This document shows, in pieces, positions 1 through 12,039 of a stretch of 64,000 nucleotides of DNA (the stretch's first letter is position 1; each line of letters opens with the position of its first letter). The notes under the pieces were generated by a model. That model was not told the origin of the DNA. It did not search any database and worked only from the letters and a program-made list of their open reading frames with translations. This stretch comes from Trichobilharzia szidati (taxonomy: Eukaryota > Platyhelminthes > Trematoda > Strigeidida > Schistosomatidae): NCBI GenBank assembly GCA_944472155.2, contig OX235272.1, positions 1,224,354 through 1,288,353 on the forward strand, in the 5' to 3' direction. Position numbers and translations under genes: made by a program.

Positions 1-420
1 CGAAAGTAGTGAAACAAAATAGTGGAAATTAATGGGAAACCATTAGGAAGTAATGAGACGTCTGGGAAACACTTGTTGATGCGACTCAATAGTAGCAGAA
101 TGCGTTCTGTGGCTGGCTCTTTGAACTAGTGTTATTACGGTAGTTGCACAGCACCATGCGTCTAACCTCATGACAACATGGACACAGTTTTCTCCTCATG
201 GTACATTACGACATCTACAAGTCAGAAGTAGGCTCTCAGTTTAGGTGTTGTGTGAAAGCGTTGGGGAAGTCGGAATGCTTTGTAACCTAAACATTCTTAG
301 ATAAGTGAACATACCGACTTTCTTTCGCTAAAAGATGATCTTTTCATCGAAAAGCCTCTTCGAATTTCGGCCGTAACTTGGTAATTCAAAGATAGCTTGA
401 CGTTACCCACTAAGGTAGTA
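1..420. other. Unassigned AT-rich DNA
   Basis: No long open frame, tRNA-like sequence or repeat shared with the rest of the window was recognised here. It directly precedes the target duplication of the first solo LTR. Confidence 0.5.
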
Positions 421-424
421 GTTT

Positions 425-768
425 TGTAACGACAGAAGACAGGGGCCAGACAAGAGATCGTTTATTGAGAAAATCAAAAGATATTTGTACATTTTTATGT
501 ACATTATTATTTGTTATTGTTAGCAGAGAAGCAACGTCTTCTGATCAGTTGTTTCCTTGCTGAAGGTTATTTTGTCATCTCTTTGTGGCCGTTTCTTAGA
601 CGGTGTGGCTTACGAATCGTATCTGCACACGCTAAGTCTGCTGTGATTGGTTGTTGAGTTCCCCAAGTTTCGTCTTTGTTCCTGTTTTCTCTCCTGCCCC
701 GATTCGGAACGTAAACATTAACGACAATTGTCGTCTACAATTGTGGCTTGCAGATAGCTCTCACCACG
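425..768 (+). repeat. Solo LTR, copy 1 (TG...CG, 4-base TSD GTTT)
   Basis: A 344-base repeat that begins TGTAACGACAGAAGACA and ends CTCTCACCACG. It recurs at 23908-24214, 36375-36715 and 51282-51585. This copy is flanked by GTTT at 421-424 and again at 769-772. The TG start, the CA-type end (here decayed to CG) and a 4-base duplication are the signature of LTR retroelement integration; with no internal region present it is read as a solo LTR. It shares no sequence with the LTRs at 58.4 kb, so it belongs to another family. Confidence 0.8.
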
Positions 769-772
769 GTTT

Positions 773-1134
773 GAAAAGACTGCTCACTGTCACATCGAGT
801 AGAATACCCAAGCAAACAATAACGAATACATTTATTAGTTATTTAACACAAAATACAAATACAGCGACAATGTAGATATCACTTCGTCCGACTACATTAA
901 TTCTCGCAAATAACCAACTTCTTATAAAAGAAACCAAAATCGCAAAAGATGCACACATGGTTACTATTAATACAAAAACTAACCCGATAAATTGTGGTGA
1001 AGTGCTCCCAGCACGTTAACCTGGATTAACTTGCATTAGTCAATATATTTAACCCGGGAAAAGTGTGTCTCAACCGCCTTAAAACCTAAACTAAAGAGAC
1101 ACTAAAAAACCCAATGAGACGAAGAAGCTTCCCG
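773..1134. other. Unassigned DNA
   Basis: AT-rich, stop-dense in all frames, no recognised repeat. Confidence 0.4.
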
Positions 1135-1265
1135 CATGACAGTAATAATAATAATTTATACTTCGTATAAGTAAGTAATTTTTACAAGAAATGCATGCCA
1201 TTTTTACAGGCACGATAAGTTTTGTTATAAATTACAATTGTGAAGTATCATAAGTTGATACTTCT
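1135..1265 (+). repeat. Repeat D, copy 1
   Basis: An AATAAT-rich start is followed by the shared string ATGCATGCCATTTTTACAGG and GCACGA. The same core recurs at about 2085-2170 and 3470-3570. Family unknown; it could be the tail of a degenerate retroelement. Confidence 0.5.
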
Positions 1266-2079
1266 TCGAAAGTTTGAATTGTTCGATTATTGTACAAGCA
1301 ATCGGAACTCATTCCTATGAATTTTAAATTGTAAACCCCTCACTAAGGTCACCATCAAAGTTGAGCGACAACCCAAACTCCGTTCCGTTTCCTGCTGATA
1401 GTTATGGTCAACCAGTGAACAGCGTATGTTTGGGTGAGTGCTATGCTACCACGTGACTAAACGCTGTTTCAGGAAGAGAAGAACGTCTTAGGAGGCTGCA
1501 AAATGGTATCAAATACAGTTATGAATAATACATCTGTGAAAGTACATTCACAGGATATATGCAAGAAGGACGTGGAGACTCTTTGGGATGATAGTATACA
1601 TTTGCGATGTTTAATGCCAACCATACTGGTTTAAGCATGCAAACTATGACTTTTCCGATAAAGATATGGCTTTGTTCAAACATTGGTGTTGTTGTGTTTT
1701 AATCAAAGCAACCGGACTTCAAGGATGCAACAAATATGGACAAAAAGTAAGGTTTGGCTTTCATAAAGGCTTGGGTAGTCAAGGTAAAATAGAGTATAAT
1801 AGTGCGTAAATAAAAAGATTATCGTGAGGTAGATAAGCGATATTTTAGCGGGAAGTGGGTGCAAAGATTTTGAAGATTAGAACCCGTAGGACATGGTGAC
1901 CCGTAAGATGTCTCGCGAATCTCTGCAGGGCTCACGGCGTAGCATCCTGACAAGAAGCTGAACAGCCTTGTAGGAGAAAAAGCATTTTTCTATTTATAAT
2001 TTGGATCTGTACAACCCTGACTTTATCCTTTTTTCTTAAGGGTACATACTAATGTATAATTCTCGAGCTGTCAAAAAAT
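1266..2079. other. Unassigned DNA
   Basis: No open frame longer than about 60 codons and no recognised element. Confidence 0.4.
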
Positions 2080-2170
2080 GCATGTTATAATAATAATAAA
2101 TTTTATTTCTGGATCAGAAGCCATCCATTTTTACAGGCATGAACATATGTACACTAATTAGAACTTATAG
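2080..2170 (+). repeat. Repeat D, copy 2 (diverged)
   Basis: AATAATAATAAATTTTAT followed by CATCCATTTTTACAGGCATGA, matching the core of the copies at 1135 and 3470. Confidence 0.45.
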
Positions 2171-3464
2171 AATATATATGATTTGTTAATCTAGAAATAG
2201 ATTGAATACTGGCAAACTTGAGAGAAATCTTTAAAATGAAATGTACGAATAAGACTATAGGTAATTTTCGAGATCTGCTTTCTACTGAATAATTCATGAG
2301 ATATAGCATCAAATCTAAACCGTAATTGAAAAAATACGGTATGTCAATTTCACGCGGGAATTATAAACGATTACGTTAATTGTGGAAGGTAGTAGCATTT
2401 TTGTACAGATGCTGACGTGAAATATAAGAGATGCAGAATGAACAGTAATTGCAAGTAAATGATTCATAGAGTGTTTGAAAGTCCATAAAACTTCAAATTC
2501 ACCGGCAAGTACACCATAATTGTGACATTTCCAGTTGTATATGAGACCAACTTTGAACTTGTCAGCAGATTTTATGATAGGGGTGGTTGCGTTATTCATC
2601 AGGTGGGCTAGCAATATTCCGAATTAGTTGAGGATAGCGGCACTGTTTCAGTGCCTTCGTTTAAGGCAGTACCTTTGAAAAGAGAAGAAGACACAAGGAA
2701 ACCGACAGAAAGTGCAGAAGTATATAATAGGTTTAATAATTCAAAATATATGTGACAAACATGGGGTTCATCATTTTTTTATTGTTTTTCATTAAAAAAA
2801 TACTATTTCCCCCTGAGGTTTTAGTGATGGAATTCTAGTCTTTCTTGCGAAAGGAAAAAAAAGTTTAAGCGAAAAAAGGTGATAATTTTACCTACCTACA
2901 TAGGTTGAATTGGAGTTAAACACAAAAATCAAAGTACATGAACTATGTAGAAAAAACGTGAGGGCTTAATAATAACTACTGTTTTTCTGAAGTATACATT
3001 TAGGTGTCCTTCTGAAGTAGGGGACTCATACTATGTACTTGCATTCGGGGAGTTTGTTATTTAAACTTCAGCTTTAGGCAAATTTTCAACTTCTTTTTTT
3101 TAATTTTATTTATTCTCTTATTTTGCAGAAGCCATTCAAACTCAGGAGCCTTAGCAATAGAGCGCTGTCCCACAGATAAGGGTGGTTCTCATATGTCCCC
3201 ACCATCATATCCGCTGACTAGCAATCACCACCCTCCCACAATTGGGTTTCCAAAGAACAAGAGCTCGGCTGCTTCGTCGTGGTGTGATTGTGTATCTCTA
3301 TACTGTCTTCATGTCATCGTCGACAAATACATCCTTGAACAGCTGCAAGCGCTGAGTTCTCCCTTCACTAGTTGTGGTGGTGTCAAGCGAAGCATGGACG
3401 TCAGGTTGGGTAGACGAGTTTAAAGGGTTAGTAGCTAGTATGTTCAAAGCTCAGGTGTTGTAGG
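2171..3464. other. Unassigned DNA
   Basis: Short open frames at 2315-2614 (-) and 3193-3423 (+) have no recognisable domain, biased composition or splice context, so I do not call them genes. Confidence 0.4.
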
Positions 3465-3575
3465 TAGTCACACAACAATAATAATAATTTATATTTTCAT
3501 ATAAACATAAATTTACATGAAAATGCATGCCATTTTTACAGGCACGATCAAGTATGATATAATGTCAAATAGTAG
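3465..3575 (+). repeat. Repeat D, copy 3
   Basis: AATAATAATAATTTATATTT, then ATGCATGCCATTTTTACAGG and GCACGATC. This copy matches copy 1 closely. Confidence 0.5.
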
Positions 3576-5300
3576 ATTGTCTACAAGTTAATAATGTTTG
3601 AACAGCTAAATATTTGATATACATATATAAATACACTCATTGTCTGACCCATGTGGTATCATTATTGAATTAAACAGTAGTCATCCAGGTTACGCAGGAA
3701 AATCGACTTCGTTTCGTTTTCAACCCGCAGTTGTAGTAAGATTATCACTTGAGCGTTAATTCTTAATTCCGGAAACCAACTCGATGTCATTCAAGAAGGA
3801 AAATCAAGTGTTTCCTCAGACTTTCAAATTCCACTCAGAGCTTTGGTCTTTATCAAACTTTGAAATTTACCACCGTAAAATCCCTAATAATAACAGCTAG
3901 TATGACACTTGCCCAGTTCCAGTTCAACACAGTCTTATGATACTGTCCTCTAGTCACAGACCTGTTCGGACGTATACAACTGATCCATTACGAGTGTAAC
4001 CGTCGTTAAACATCGCTTATTTCTGGGCTCTGGGGTCTATTGTGACTTTGAAGAGGCGTGCTGAATGAGCTGCTGTAGGTAAGCCTTTGATCGATCATGT
4101 TTGCCCTCGCTTTCATGGAAAGGGAACATGCTGACCTACTGACTTCACTCAGTCTCTAAACTGCAGGCATCATTCGTCCCCAAGCTAGGAATTCTTCCTA
4201 TTCCATTGCTGAAACCATTTTTTCCTGTTCTCTGAATTTTTCCCAGCCCTTTCAGTCTCTTATAGGTCTTTTATGATAGTGTCATGACCAAACCTCCCTC
4301 ATTTACCTTTTAAAGGCTGGCTAATCAACTACGCGAGGTTATACTCTTCAGTAGCCGGGATATTTTAGGACCGAGCGTTAGAATGCCTCTGAATCCCGAA
4401 CTGATATAAACGTAAAATTCTAAATTGAAAGAACTGGATTCAGTAATTACTTAAGTAAGCGGAGATGAACGACAATAATATGAACATTCATGTGAGGACA
4501 CCAAGTGCGGTAGGGAAGAACCTTAGATGGGACCACGGTGAATCTCAGAGACATGTAATGTGGGTCCATTCTCCACTTTGGTCATATAAACTTTGCCGTC
4601 AAACTCGTTAACACGCCTTAGAGAAGAAATACTGCCACATTTTACAGAAGGCCAGTGGTCAAATTCAAACAATCATAGCCATAATCGCAGTGACCTCGAA
4701 CAACCAACCAGAATTCGGATACAAAAAGTTGCATGATCGTTGCAAAATGCACCAAAAAACATTGCAATCCTGATATAACATCAAATAATTGCCGCATACG
4801 AGTTGTAAGAATATCTCTCAGTTTCTGCACAGGCGATCTATAGAGAAATCACACCATGCGCTATAGATGCACTCATTCAGGTGACCGCAGGCCATGGCAC
4901 TTCGAGATATTTCTGATATTACTAATACTGCTTCATAACCTACTTCTAACTCTTACCATAATACTGGTTCCTGATCCTAACTTCGTCTGTGATTCTTACC
5001 CCAATTCCAGACCCTAAATCCCGATATTTAAAGAAATACCCCAACCTAAAAGTATAGATTTGCATAGAAAGTATCTAGAGAATCCCAAATCCAAAAGGTA
5101 GGCATGATTTCATCCGAAGTAACCTTTCCTAGCGCCCCCTGGATCTGATTGGTTCTTGAAGGTCAACTTTTAACAGACATCGACTTTGGCTGTTATACTT
5201 TAATTTTTCTGGCCAGTGAAATCTAAGGTTAGGTAGCTGTGACATTTACTCGGTCGCCCTAATTAGCTTAATACCAAGCCATATTATTGACAGTTTAGAT
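3576..5300. other. Unassigned DNA
   Basis: No protein motif, tRNA-like sequence or repeat family was recognised. The stretch just before 5300 leads into a LINE 3' end. Confidence 0.4.
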
Positions 5301-5367
5301 TCAAATATATTATTGACAGGAGACTTTTATCTATCAAAACTGCCTGCAGGACGCTTCTTCACCCTAT

Positions 5368-6132
5368 ATGTTGTCAGCTCCCAGCAAAATTTACTGGGAA
5401 TCACTAATATGCAGAATTGTCTGTCCTAGAACTCGACCTAGCAATTCAGGGCCACAGAATCCCAGACTGAAATCTGTGCTAGACCTAGGACTGATATATT
5501 CACACAATCTATCATTTTCTGAACATATCTCGAAACAAGTATCGAAATCACTCAGCCATATTGGTTTCCTACTCAGATACTTCTACAGAAGTGAATCCAG
5601 AATACTAATGTACAAGGTTTGTGTGCGCCTACTCCTAAACTATTGTTCATTCATATTTAGTAGTATACGCATAGAAGACAAACTAAAAGTAGAGGGAGTA
5701 CAGAGGTACTTCACGCTAAAAGTATTCGGAACCGAAAACGGCACAAACTACTCTACCAGATATGAAATTCTAGGACTAGAAACATTATGGTTGAGACGAC
5801 TGCGACTAAATCTGGTACTCTTCCATAAGCTACTTAACCACATAGTGTATACCCCTACTAATTGTACTCGGTTTTCAGAAGACACTGGATATAACCTTAG
5901 ACACACTAAAGGTACGGTGGCTATAGAACAATGTAAAACAGTCACCAGGCAAAAAATTTTCATGGTTAGGTATGCCCAAATATGGAACGAACTACCTGAG
6001 GAAATGCGACTAGCAAGCTCACTGGTGTCCTTTGAAAAAGCTCTTAATGACACACTGAGTGGGTTTGCAAGTGATACCAGTGCTAATTCCCATGTAAGAG
6101 CTTCAGAAATTATAGGCCCATTTAATGTATGA
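5368..6132 (+). pseudogene. CR1-like LINE, C-terminal part of the reverse transcriptase ORF
   Basis: A 254-codon open frame matches the region after the RT catalytic palm in CR1/Jockey-type non-LTR retrotransposons. Visible hallmarks are a DLGLIYSHNLSFSEHI stretch (about residues 40-55), a YKVCVRLLLNYCSFIF stretch (about residues 82-97), and near the end RYAQIWNELPEEMR followed by a SFEKALNDTL tail. The catalytic palm motifs (F/YADD) and the endonuclease domain are missing, so this is a 5'-truncated copy, the usual outcome of LINE insertion. The frame is intact across the preserved part, which suggests a moderately young insertion. CR1-like elements (SR1 type) are known in schistosomes. The antisense open frame at 5748-6218 is a shadow. 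Confidence 0.85.
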
Positions 6133-6134
6133 AC

Positions 6135-7139
6135 TAAGAGACTACACCTGTTGTTTCTTTCGCCTTTATCTATAATTTCAGACAAAAAGCAGCAGTCATG
6201 AAAATAACACCCATACACATAAGAGTCGATGGAATTATGTCTACCTGATACAAAGCGTGTACCATAATCAACATACGAATGAAATATGATAAAACAAGGT
6301 TGAGACTTACCACAACATGGAAGGATATAAGTTACTCGGACATCATATATAATTCACCAACTGGTCTCCTTTCCAAAATGTATGCGGCGATATTTTATCC
6401 ACAGTGGTGAGGAAGTACACAAATCAACAGTTTCCGTTGTATACAATCAGTGGAGATAGGAGTCAACAACGTAATGCATTTAAAGCATGTGCATACTTCC
6501 CATCATCCTGGCGACACCGCGGAATATATCAAAATCGCAGAGTAATCAAACCCAACACGCAATGTAATTAACTGAATCCGAAAGGCGAACAAGTTGTGGT
6601 ACATATTTGAATATTCATCCATATGTCGATCATGATGACAAATCCAAATCACTACCTATACAGCGCCAATAAACCTGGATATCTATGAAATAACGAAAAT
6701 ATGCTGACAGCTGCATTTCAGATCCCACTGACTCATTCGATGGTAAAATTCTACTCCTGCATGCCCCTTTCGACATTCTTGTATGGATTGGTTCGCAGTT
6801 ACTCAGGTTCTAGATCGAAAAGAATCAAAAATTCACCGGTTACTGAATTATAATTACTTCTCTGCATGTTTAAATGGATACTAACTGCTATGGTGAGCCC
6901 CTTGCAGATTATATTGCTTAGAACATCGTTTACGCCCACCATATCGACCGAATGTAACGCAACACTCAGTTGTTACGCTCATTTTCAACAAATTCAAACA
7001 ATAACGGTGCCTAGGGTTATGCCATATAATATGTTACAACTTATGCAGAGTGTATTTACGGTCAATATTCCATTATCTTTCCTTGTATATATATCTTGTG
7101 TTAGTGAAAAATTTTAAACATATCTACTCCATGTGTGCA
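6135..7139. other. Unassigned DNA
   Basis: The first part may be the 3' UTR of the CR1-like LINE. Nothing else was recognised. Confidence 0.4.
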
Positions 7140-7630
7140 TTATTATCATATTGATGATGCCTGTCAACTGGAGTCCCTCATGTGCATAATGTGGGAATAT
7201 ATTATTATAAGATGCATTTCATTGTTATATGAGGGAATTGACTTCAAGTTTTATTTATTTTCCCAAGTATGTGTGATCCATCCAACGCCTACTTGGGTTT
7301 TTTGTTAATGCGAAGTCAATATCTCTGTATTTCTTGATGTGTTCCATTGAATCACCAGTCATCCGATTTTTCCCACAAACTAAAGATAAAATGACAGCAA
7401 CCATGTTACTTAACCGTAAATCATGTAATTTAAATATGTCACTTAAATGATACTTATTCATGCCTTTACAACTTGTGTGTCCCACATTTGTAGGAATAAA
7501 TATGTACCTTATTATATTATCATTATTAATTATGCTTAGTAATCGTATGTGTAGTTTATCGAATTGATGATGCCTGTAAACTAGCGTCCCTCATGTACAA
7601 AAATGGGAATATACTATTATTATTATTCAC
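7140..7630 (+). repeat. Pair of short direct repeats
   Basis: TTGATGATGCCTGTMAACTR-type sequence, then CCCTCATGT and GGGAATATA, occurs at about 7150-7205 and again at about 7563-7625. Both copies are bordered by ATTATTATT tracts. The element is unidentified. Confidence 0.5.
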
Positions 7631-10600
7631 CCTGAAGTTCGAAGGGGACATTTGTGTGACGATAGTTGATGAGTCACCCTTGTATCAGAAAGAAACCCTT
7701 TCTGTGTCATGGTCATAGGGGCTGGATTCATTTCGTCCTCTGATAGACCTAGTTCCTGAAACACTTCCAATACTGTGGATATAAGTGTACACAATCTCTG
7801 TATAGACGAAGCCAGAAAAATGTATGGCAGAGTATTGGCTTCCACCAGTGAGGATTTGCAAATGAGTTAATCATATCAAACTGATAACCTGGATAGTTTC
7901 ATTAACAGTGGTCGAAAATAGACTCTTAGAAGTTCGTGAAGTCCTAAGATAGCAGGTACATAGTTTCAAGTTGCTTTGCCCATAAAATTTCTGGTGCTTA
8001 ATCGCAGCACATCAAAATAACGTTCGAGGTTATTCTTTTCTGCGATGCTGCCAATGTTATGAATGGACATCGGTTTTATCCTAACGCTAATGTGAATCAG
8101 GATGCCTGGTGAAGGCGTACAAAGACCATTCTGGCGCGCATTGAGGTCAAGATAACGCCTAGACAAGATATTTCCTACTCTGGAAGCTAACTGGATACGC
8201 AAAGCTCTGCAACGCGACTTTGTAGGGGATCAAACGTGAATGCGATTTAGAGGAGACAGCTTGGGCACTGAGACATTATTTCGGTGATGATGTATCTCTT
8301 TTCAACCCTGTAAATGGATGGTTAATGATATAATCGTCCATACCGTAGTATATTTATGTATAAATATTTTATGTTCCCAGCTCTCATCTTCAGTACAGAG
8401 CCACCTAAGTCTGCTGCAACCAGTGTAGGTTGTCTGGACCACATGAAACACGTGATGACATTGAAACTGAATGAACTTTCTGTAGAATATCATTATTGTT
8501 CAGAATTCAACGTGATGTGAGTTTAGTTTATTCTCCAAAGGCAGTCTGTAATAGACCGTGAGTTTTTCCGTCAGCTAGTATCCACGATATATTTATAGTG
8601 CAGGAACCGGCTACAAAATGATTACTTCGAGTTTATCTGGGAAAACAGTTCTATTCATGTGGTTCCATGTCCACTGGAAGGACAGTACCCTTATCAACAT
8701 CATTCTTGAGTGCGTAAAGTTCTGAAGACATACTCGAATTGTTTTTTGGTCTGACATCCTTCGGTTCTGCCTCACCTGTTTATTGTACATTTATTGGTAT
8801 GGTTGTTTGGCGATACCACAAAAGAAGACCGAAGAATCTGTCGGTCTCTTGCTACGCGACGACGGTGAACAGCAATATCCAGTTCTTCTGAATCACCCTT
8901 CTCCATGTCGTGTGACCTACCATCACCGCGGTAACAATAATGTATTTAATCCAAATATTGCTATGGTTACATTAATCTCGTCCCATTTGTTGACATGCTG
9001 TTCCACCTGAGACAAATAAACTTCAGAAACTCCGAACCTTCTCCCATCTGTTTGCTCAGAATCCATTGAGATAGCTGGGTCACTAGGTGATATAAAATAA
9101 ACACACACAAAATTAACATGGAGTGGGCTAAACTTAGAATGAATAAAGTTTGTTGGGATATCTATGGAATGAGAGTATTTAATGAATCTTCGCCCCTCTT
9201 CCTACCAATAAGTTACCTTCTGCGAGATCACTGCAGTTTCTGAGGCATTTTATGGATTGTTTTCACTCTCTGTCCTTTGTGTAATGTGTGAATATCTCCC
9301 TCAGTTCCAATATAAAATAGCGTTTTGAATGTGTCATTATGGAAGCCGTAATACTCACTGCAGCACGGCAAGAAACCTAATGGACCAACAAGTTCGGATA
9401 TTGAATCATGCAGAGTGCAGAACATGCCATTTCTAAGAGTATGAACAAATGGATTATGGAAATAAAGCGCAGGAGCCGCAGATTTTATAATTTTATATAG
9501 TACTACACATATGAAATTATTCAAAAGTGTCATCTACAAATGCTCTAAATGAAATCCAGATCAGGAGATTTGTAAAACCTATAAAATAGGAAACACTAAC
9601 GCATTTTGACGTGCTTTCTCGCCACATTCGTAGCCACATAGTAGTATGATAATTTTTGTGTAATAGTGCGAACAGTGAAAAGGCGGAAATGAATACGTCT
9701 CATTGGTTAACAGATGGGTGGATTAATCTTGTGTTACCACATCAAACACAACTCTCAAATAAAAAGATAAACGCTACTACATTCACTTGGTTTGTTCGGG
9801 CATAGACAGGAATAAATGTATCACTTTTCAGCATTTTATATATTGGGTGTGGGTCAGCAGTAGTGCACTAACTATTTGTAGTGTCAGTTATATACTGGCA
9901 CCATAACGCGGCACCGGTAAACTCCAAACTGCAATCTCATTTTAGAGACGATCGTATTAAAGTCGAGCGCAGAAATACTCTAGAAAGTATTTACACGCAC
10001 TTATTTTCTTTGAAATGGAAGTGAACCCTCCATATTGCTAACGGGAGAGTCAATCTACTCCAGTCACCCAGATGGCAGTTACAGCCACGCTGAGCGAGTG
10101 GTCATCATGGTGTCGCCAACAGTGTCAGACGCTCTCATTCGGTGGGAACCAATCTCCGCCTTCATGTTTATGACGGCAAAACACTACTCGAATGGCCGGA
10201 AAGTTGCAGTTACCCGGTGCTACGAGTCTACAACAGGATGCAGACTCAATGAAGAGGGTTAGCTCCTACAGATGATTTCAAACCATAGTGGACACGACCC
10301 AAGTCAGACAGCGACACTAAAATACCAGCCGATATTATGAATGTCGAACTTCAGGCAGATGACCCAGGAATCGAACTCATCATAGGTCAGGAGGCTCTCA
10401 GAAAAAGGAGGGAGAGTGGTGGTGTCTCTGCGGACACCTGCGCCTTCAGTGATTTGGCGAATGAAAGCAGCGTGTATGAGTAAAAATACGCACCAAAGAG
10501 GCATGTATTTCACAAGATGGGCACACTAAAAGTCAGACAGACTTTAACTCAGTCTCAAGAAAGTGTAGGCGAAACCTGAGGGACACAAAACCGAAGAGAG

Positions 10601-10779
10601 GAGAAAATGTGGGCTCTGATTATTATCCAGTATGACGAACCTTCAGGTTCAATTTGAGAGCCTTCAAAATATGTGGAGACAGAACACAGTTCAAGTCCCA
10701 CCCTGGTGCAAATACAAAGTACACCTTCACGGCAGCCATCAGAGCAAAGTTGGGGACACTTTCTACGATTTCCAAGAAA
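7631..10779. other. Unassigned DNA, about 3.1 kb
   Basis: Only short open frames (up to about 100 codons) with no recognisable domains. No tRNA-like or RT-like sequence was found on either strand. Confidence 0.4.
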
Positions 10780-10945
10780 ACCGGTGTGGTTAGGATTCTC
10801 GCCGACCATGGTCACTGGTTCGATCCTCTGCCTACACACATCTGATGTATATGGTCGGCCTGCAAAATTTGGGCTACCGATATCACATGCTGAAAATTCT
10901 ATACTTGTACCAAAAATACAGTATGGAATAAAGTTATAATCAAAA
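10780..10945 (+). repeat. SINE-A (tRNA-like head), copy 1
   Basis: GTTAGGATTCTCGCCGACCA with a B-box-like GGTTCGATCC, then GGTCGGCCTGCAAAATTTGG and a tail with ATACTTGTACCAAAAATACA. Other copies are at 37395 (-), 38963, 46738, 47063 and 51125 (-, split). The tRNA-like head with A and B box spacing points to an RNA polymerase III-transcribed SINE. Confidence 0.75.
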
Positions 10946-11339
10946 ATCATGCTCAATTCAGAGAAGGTATATAATGTTCTTATCGAACTGCAGCACTGCA
11001 CATCATCATCAGGCGGAGCTTATGATGGCTTCCAAATCTCTACCCTAACTTCATCGACTTTAGGTAGGCCTTCGAAGCGCTGACCGCGGAGTAATATGGT
11101 AACTGTTTCAACGCTACGGTGCCTCATACTTTTATCAGCCTTACTGAACTGGTATATAACAACATCAGATGTCAAGTGATTCACAGAGTAAATCAGTGTG
11201 AGAATTTGCTGCATTCATTATGAAGAGCTTAATTTGGGCTTCCAATAGCAGTGCGAATTCAGTGATTCTATATATTTCAGGGTCTAGTCACTTGCATCAC
11301 ACAAAGTATTTAAACAGGTTTCTGAAAGTTAATATGAAC

Positions 11340-11650
11340 AGCTCCTTTGGCTCCATACTGAAGACCAGATGGCCGGCTAGTCGTAAAAGATAAGCAATAA
11401 GGAACCTTTTCCATCATCCAACCAACCGATAACCTTGGCCCAACAAATATACCGAAGGAAATGAAGATGCATAGGACACATATGAAGAGACGGTTGGCTG
11501 ATATCGCGCACCAGGCTGCGAATGGACGCCGAGTGGGAAAAAACAAACCAGACGCCCAGAAGTGGTATACGAGGAGGAGACGAAAAATTATGGGCTGTCT
11601 TACAGTCAGCCAAAGAGGACCACAGAGGACAGCATAACACGGAATTCGCT
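11340..11650 (+). pseudogene. Decayed RTE-type LINE 3' end
   Basis: CCAGATGGCCGGCTAGTCG followed by codons resembling the DIARQA...GRR region near the end of RTE reverse transcriptase ORFs. Stops and frameshifts interrupt it. It is related in layout to the better copies at 24262 and 26800. Confidence 0.55.
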
Positions 11651-12039
11651 GTTTGATCACCATGTTCTAATTGGAACCCAAGATGATAATGATTCCTGAA
11701 GTGAGAAACAATGAAAAATTGATTTTTTAAGAAGAAATTTGGCCATTCAAATTAAATTTCCCCCTCACTATAGTCTGAAAGGTTAAAGATTGATATCTGG
11801 CCTACTTCCATTGATCCCGAAAACAGTACAGTGTCTATCACACGATCCCCTTGTAGCCGTTAAGAGAGAGGATTGAAACGCACATAAACGGTTATTTTTT
11901 GGCGTAAAGATTAGAGTAGGGAACTCTATAATATTTTTCTTAACATCGCGAACATTATTGGACAACTTGCTGTAGGTCTGTGTTTCACAAGTGTAAGACG
12001 CGTGCAGCGCGACTCTTGAAAGTCTCACGGTTTTGAGAG

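Noticed and set aside
5748..6218. 156-codon minus-strand frame
   Set aside because: Antisense to the CR1-like LINE frame, which carries recognisable family sequence.
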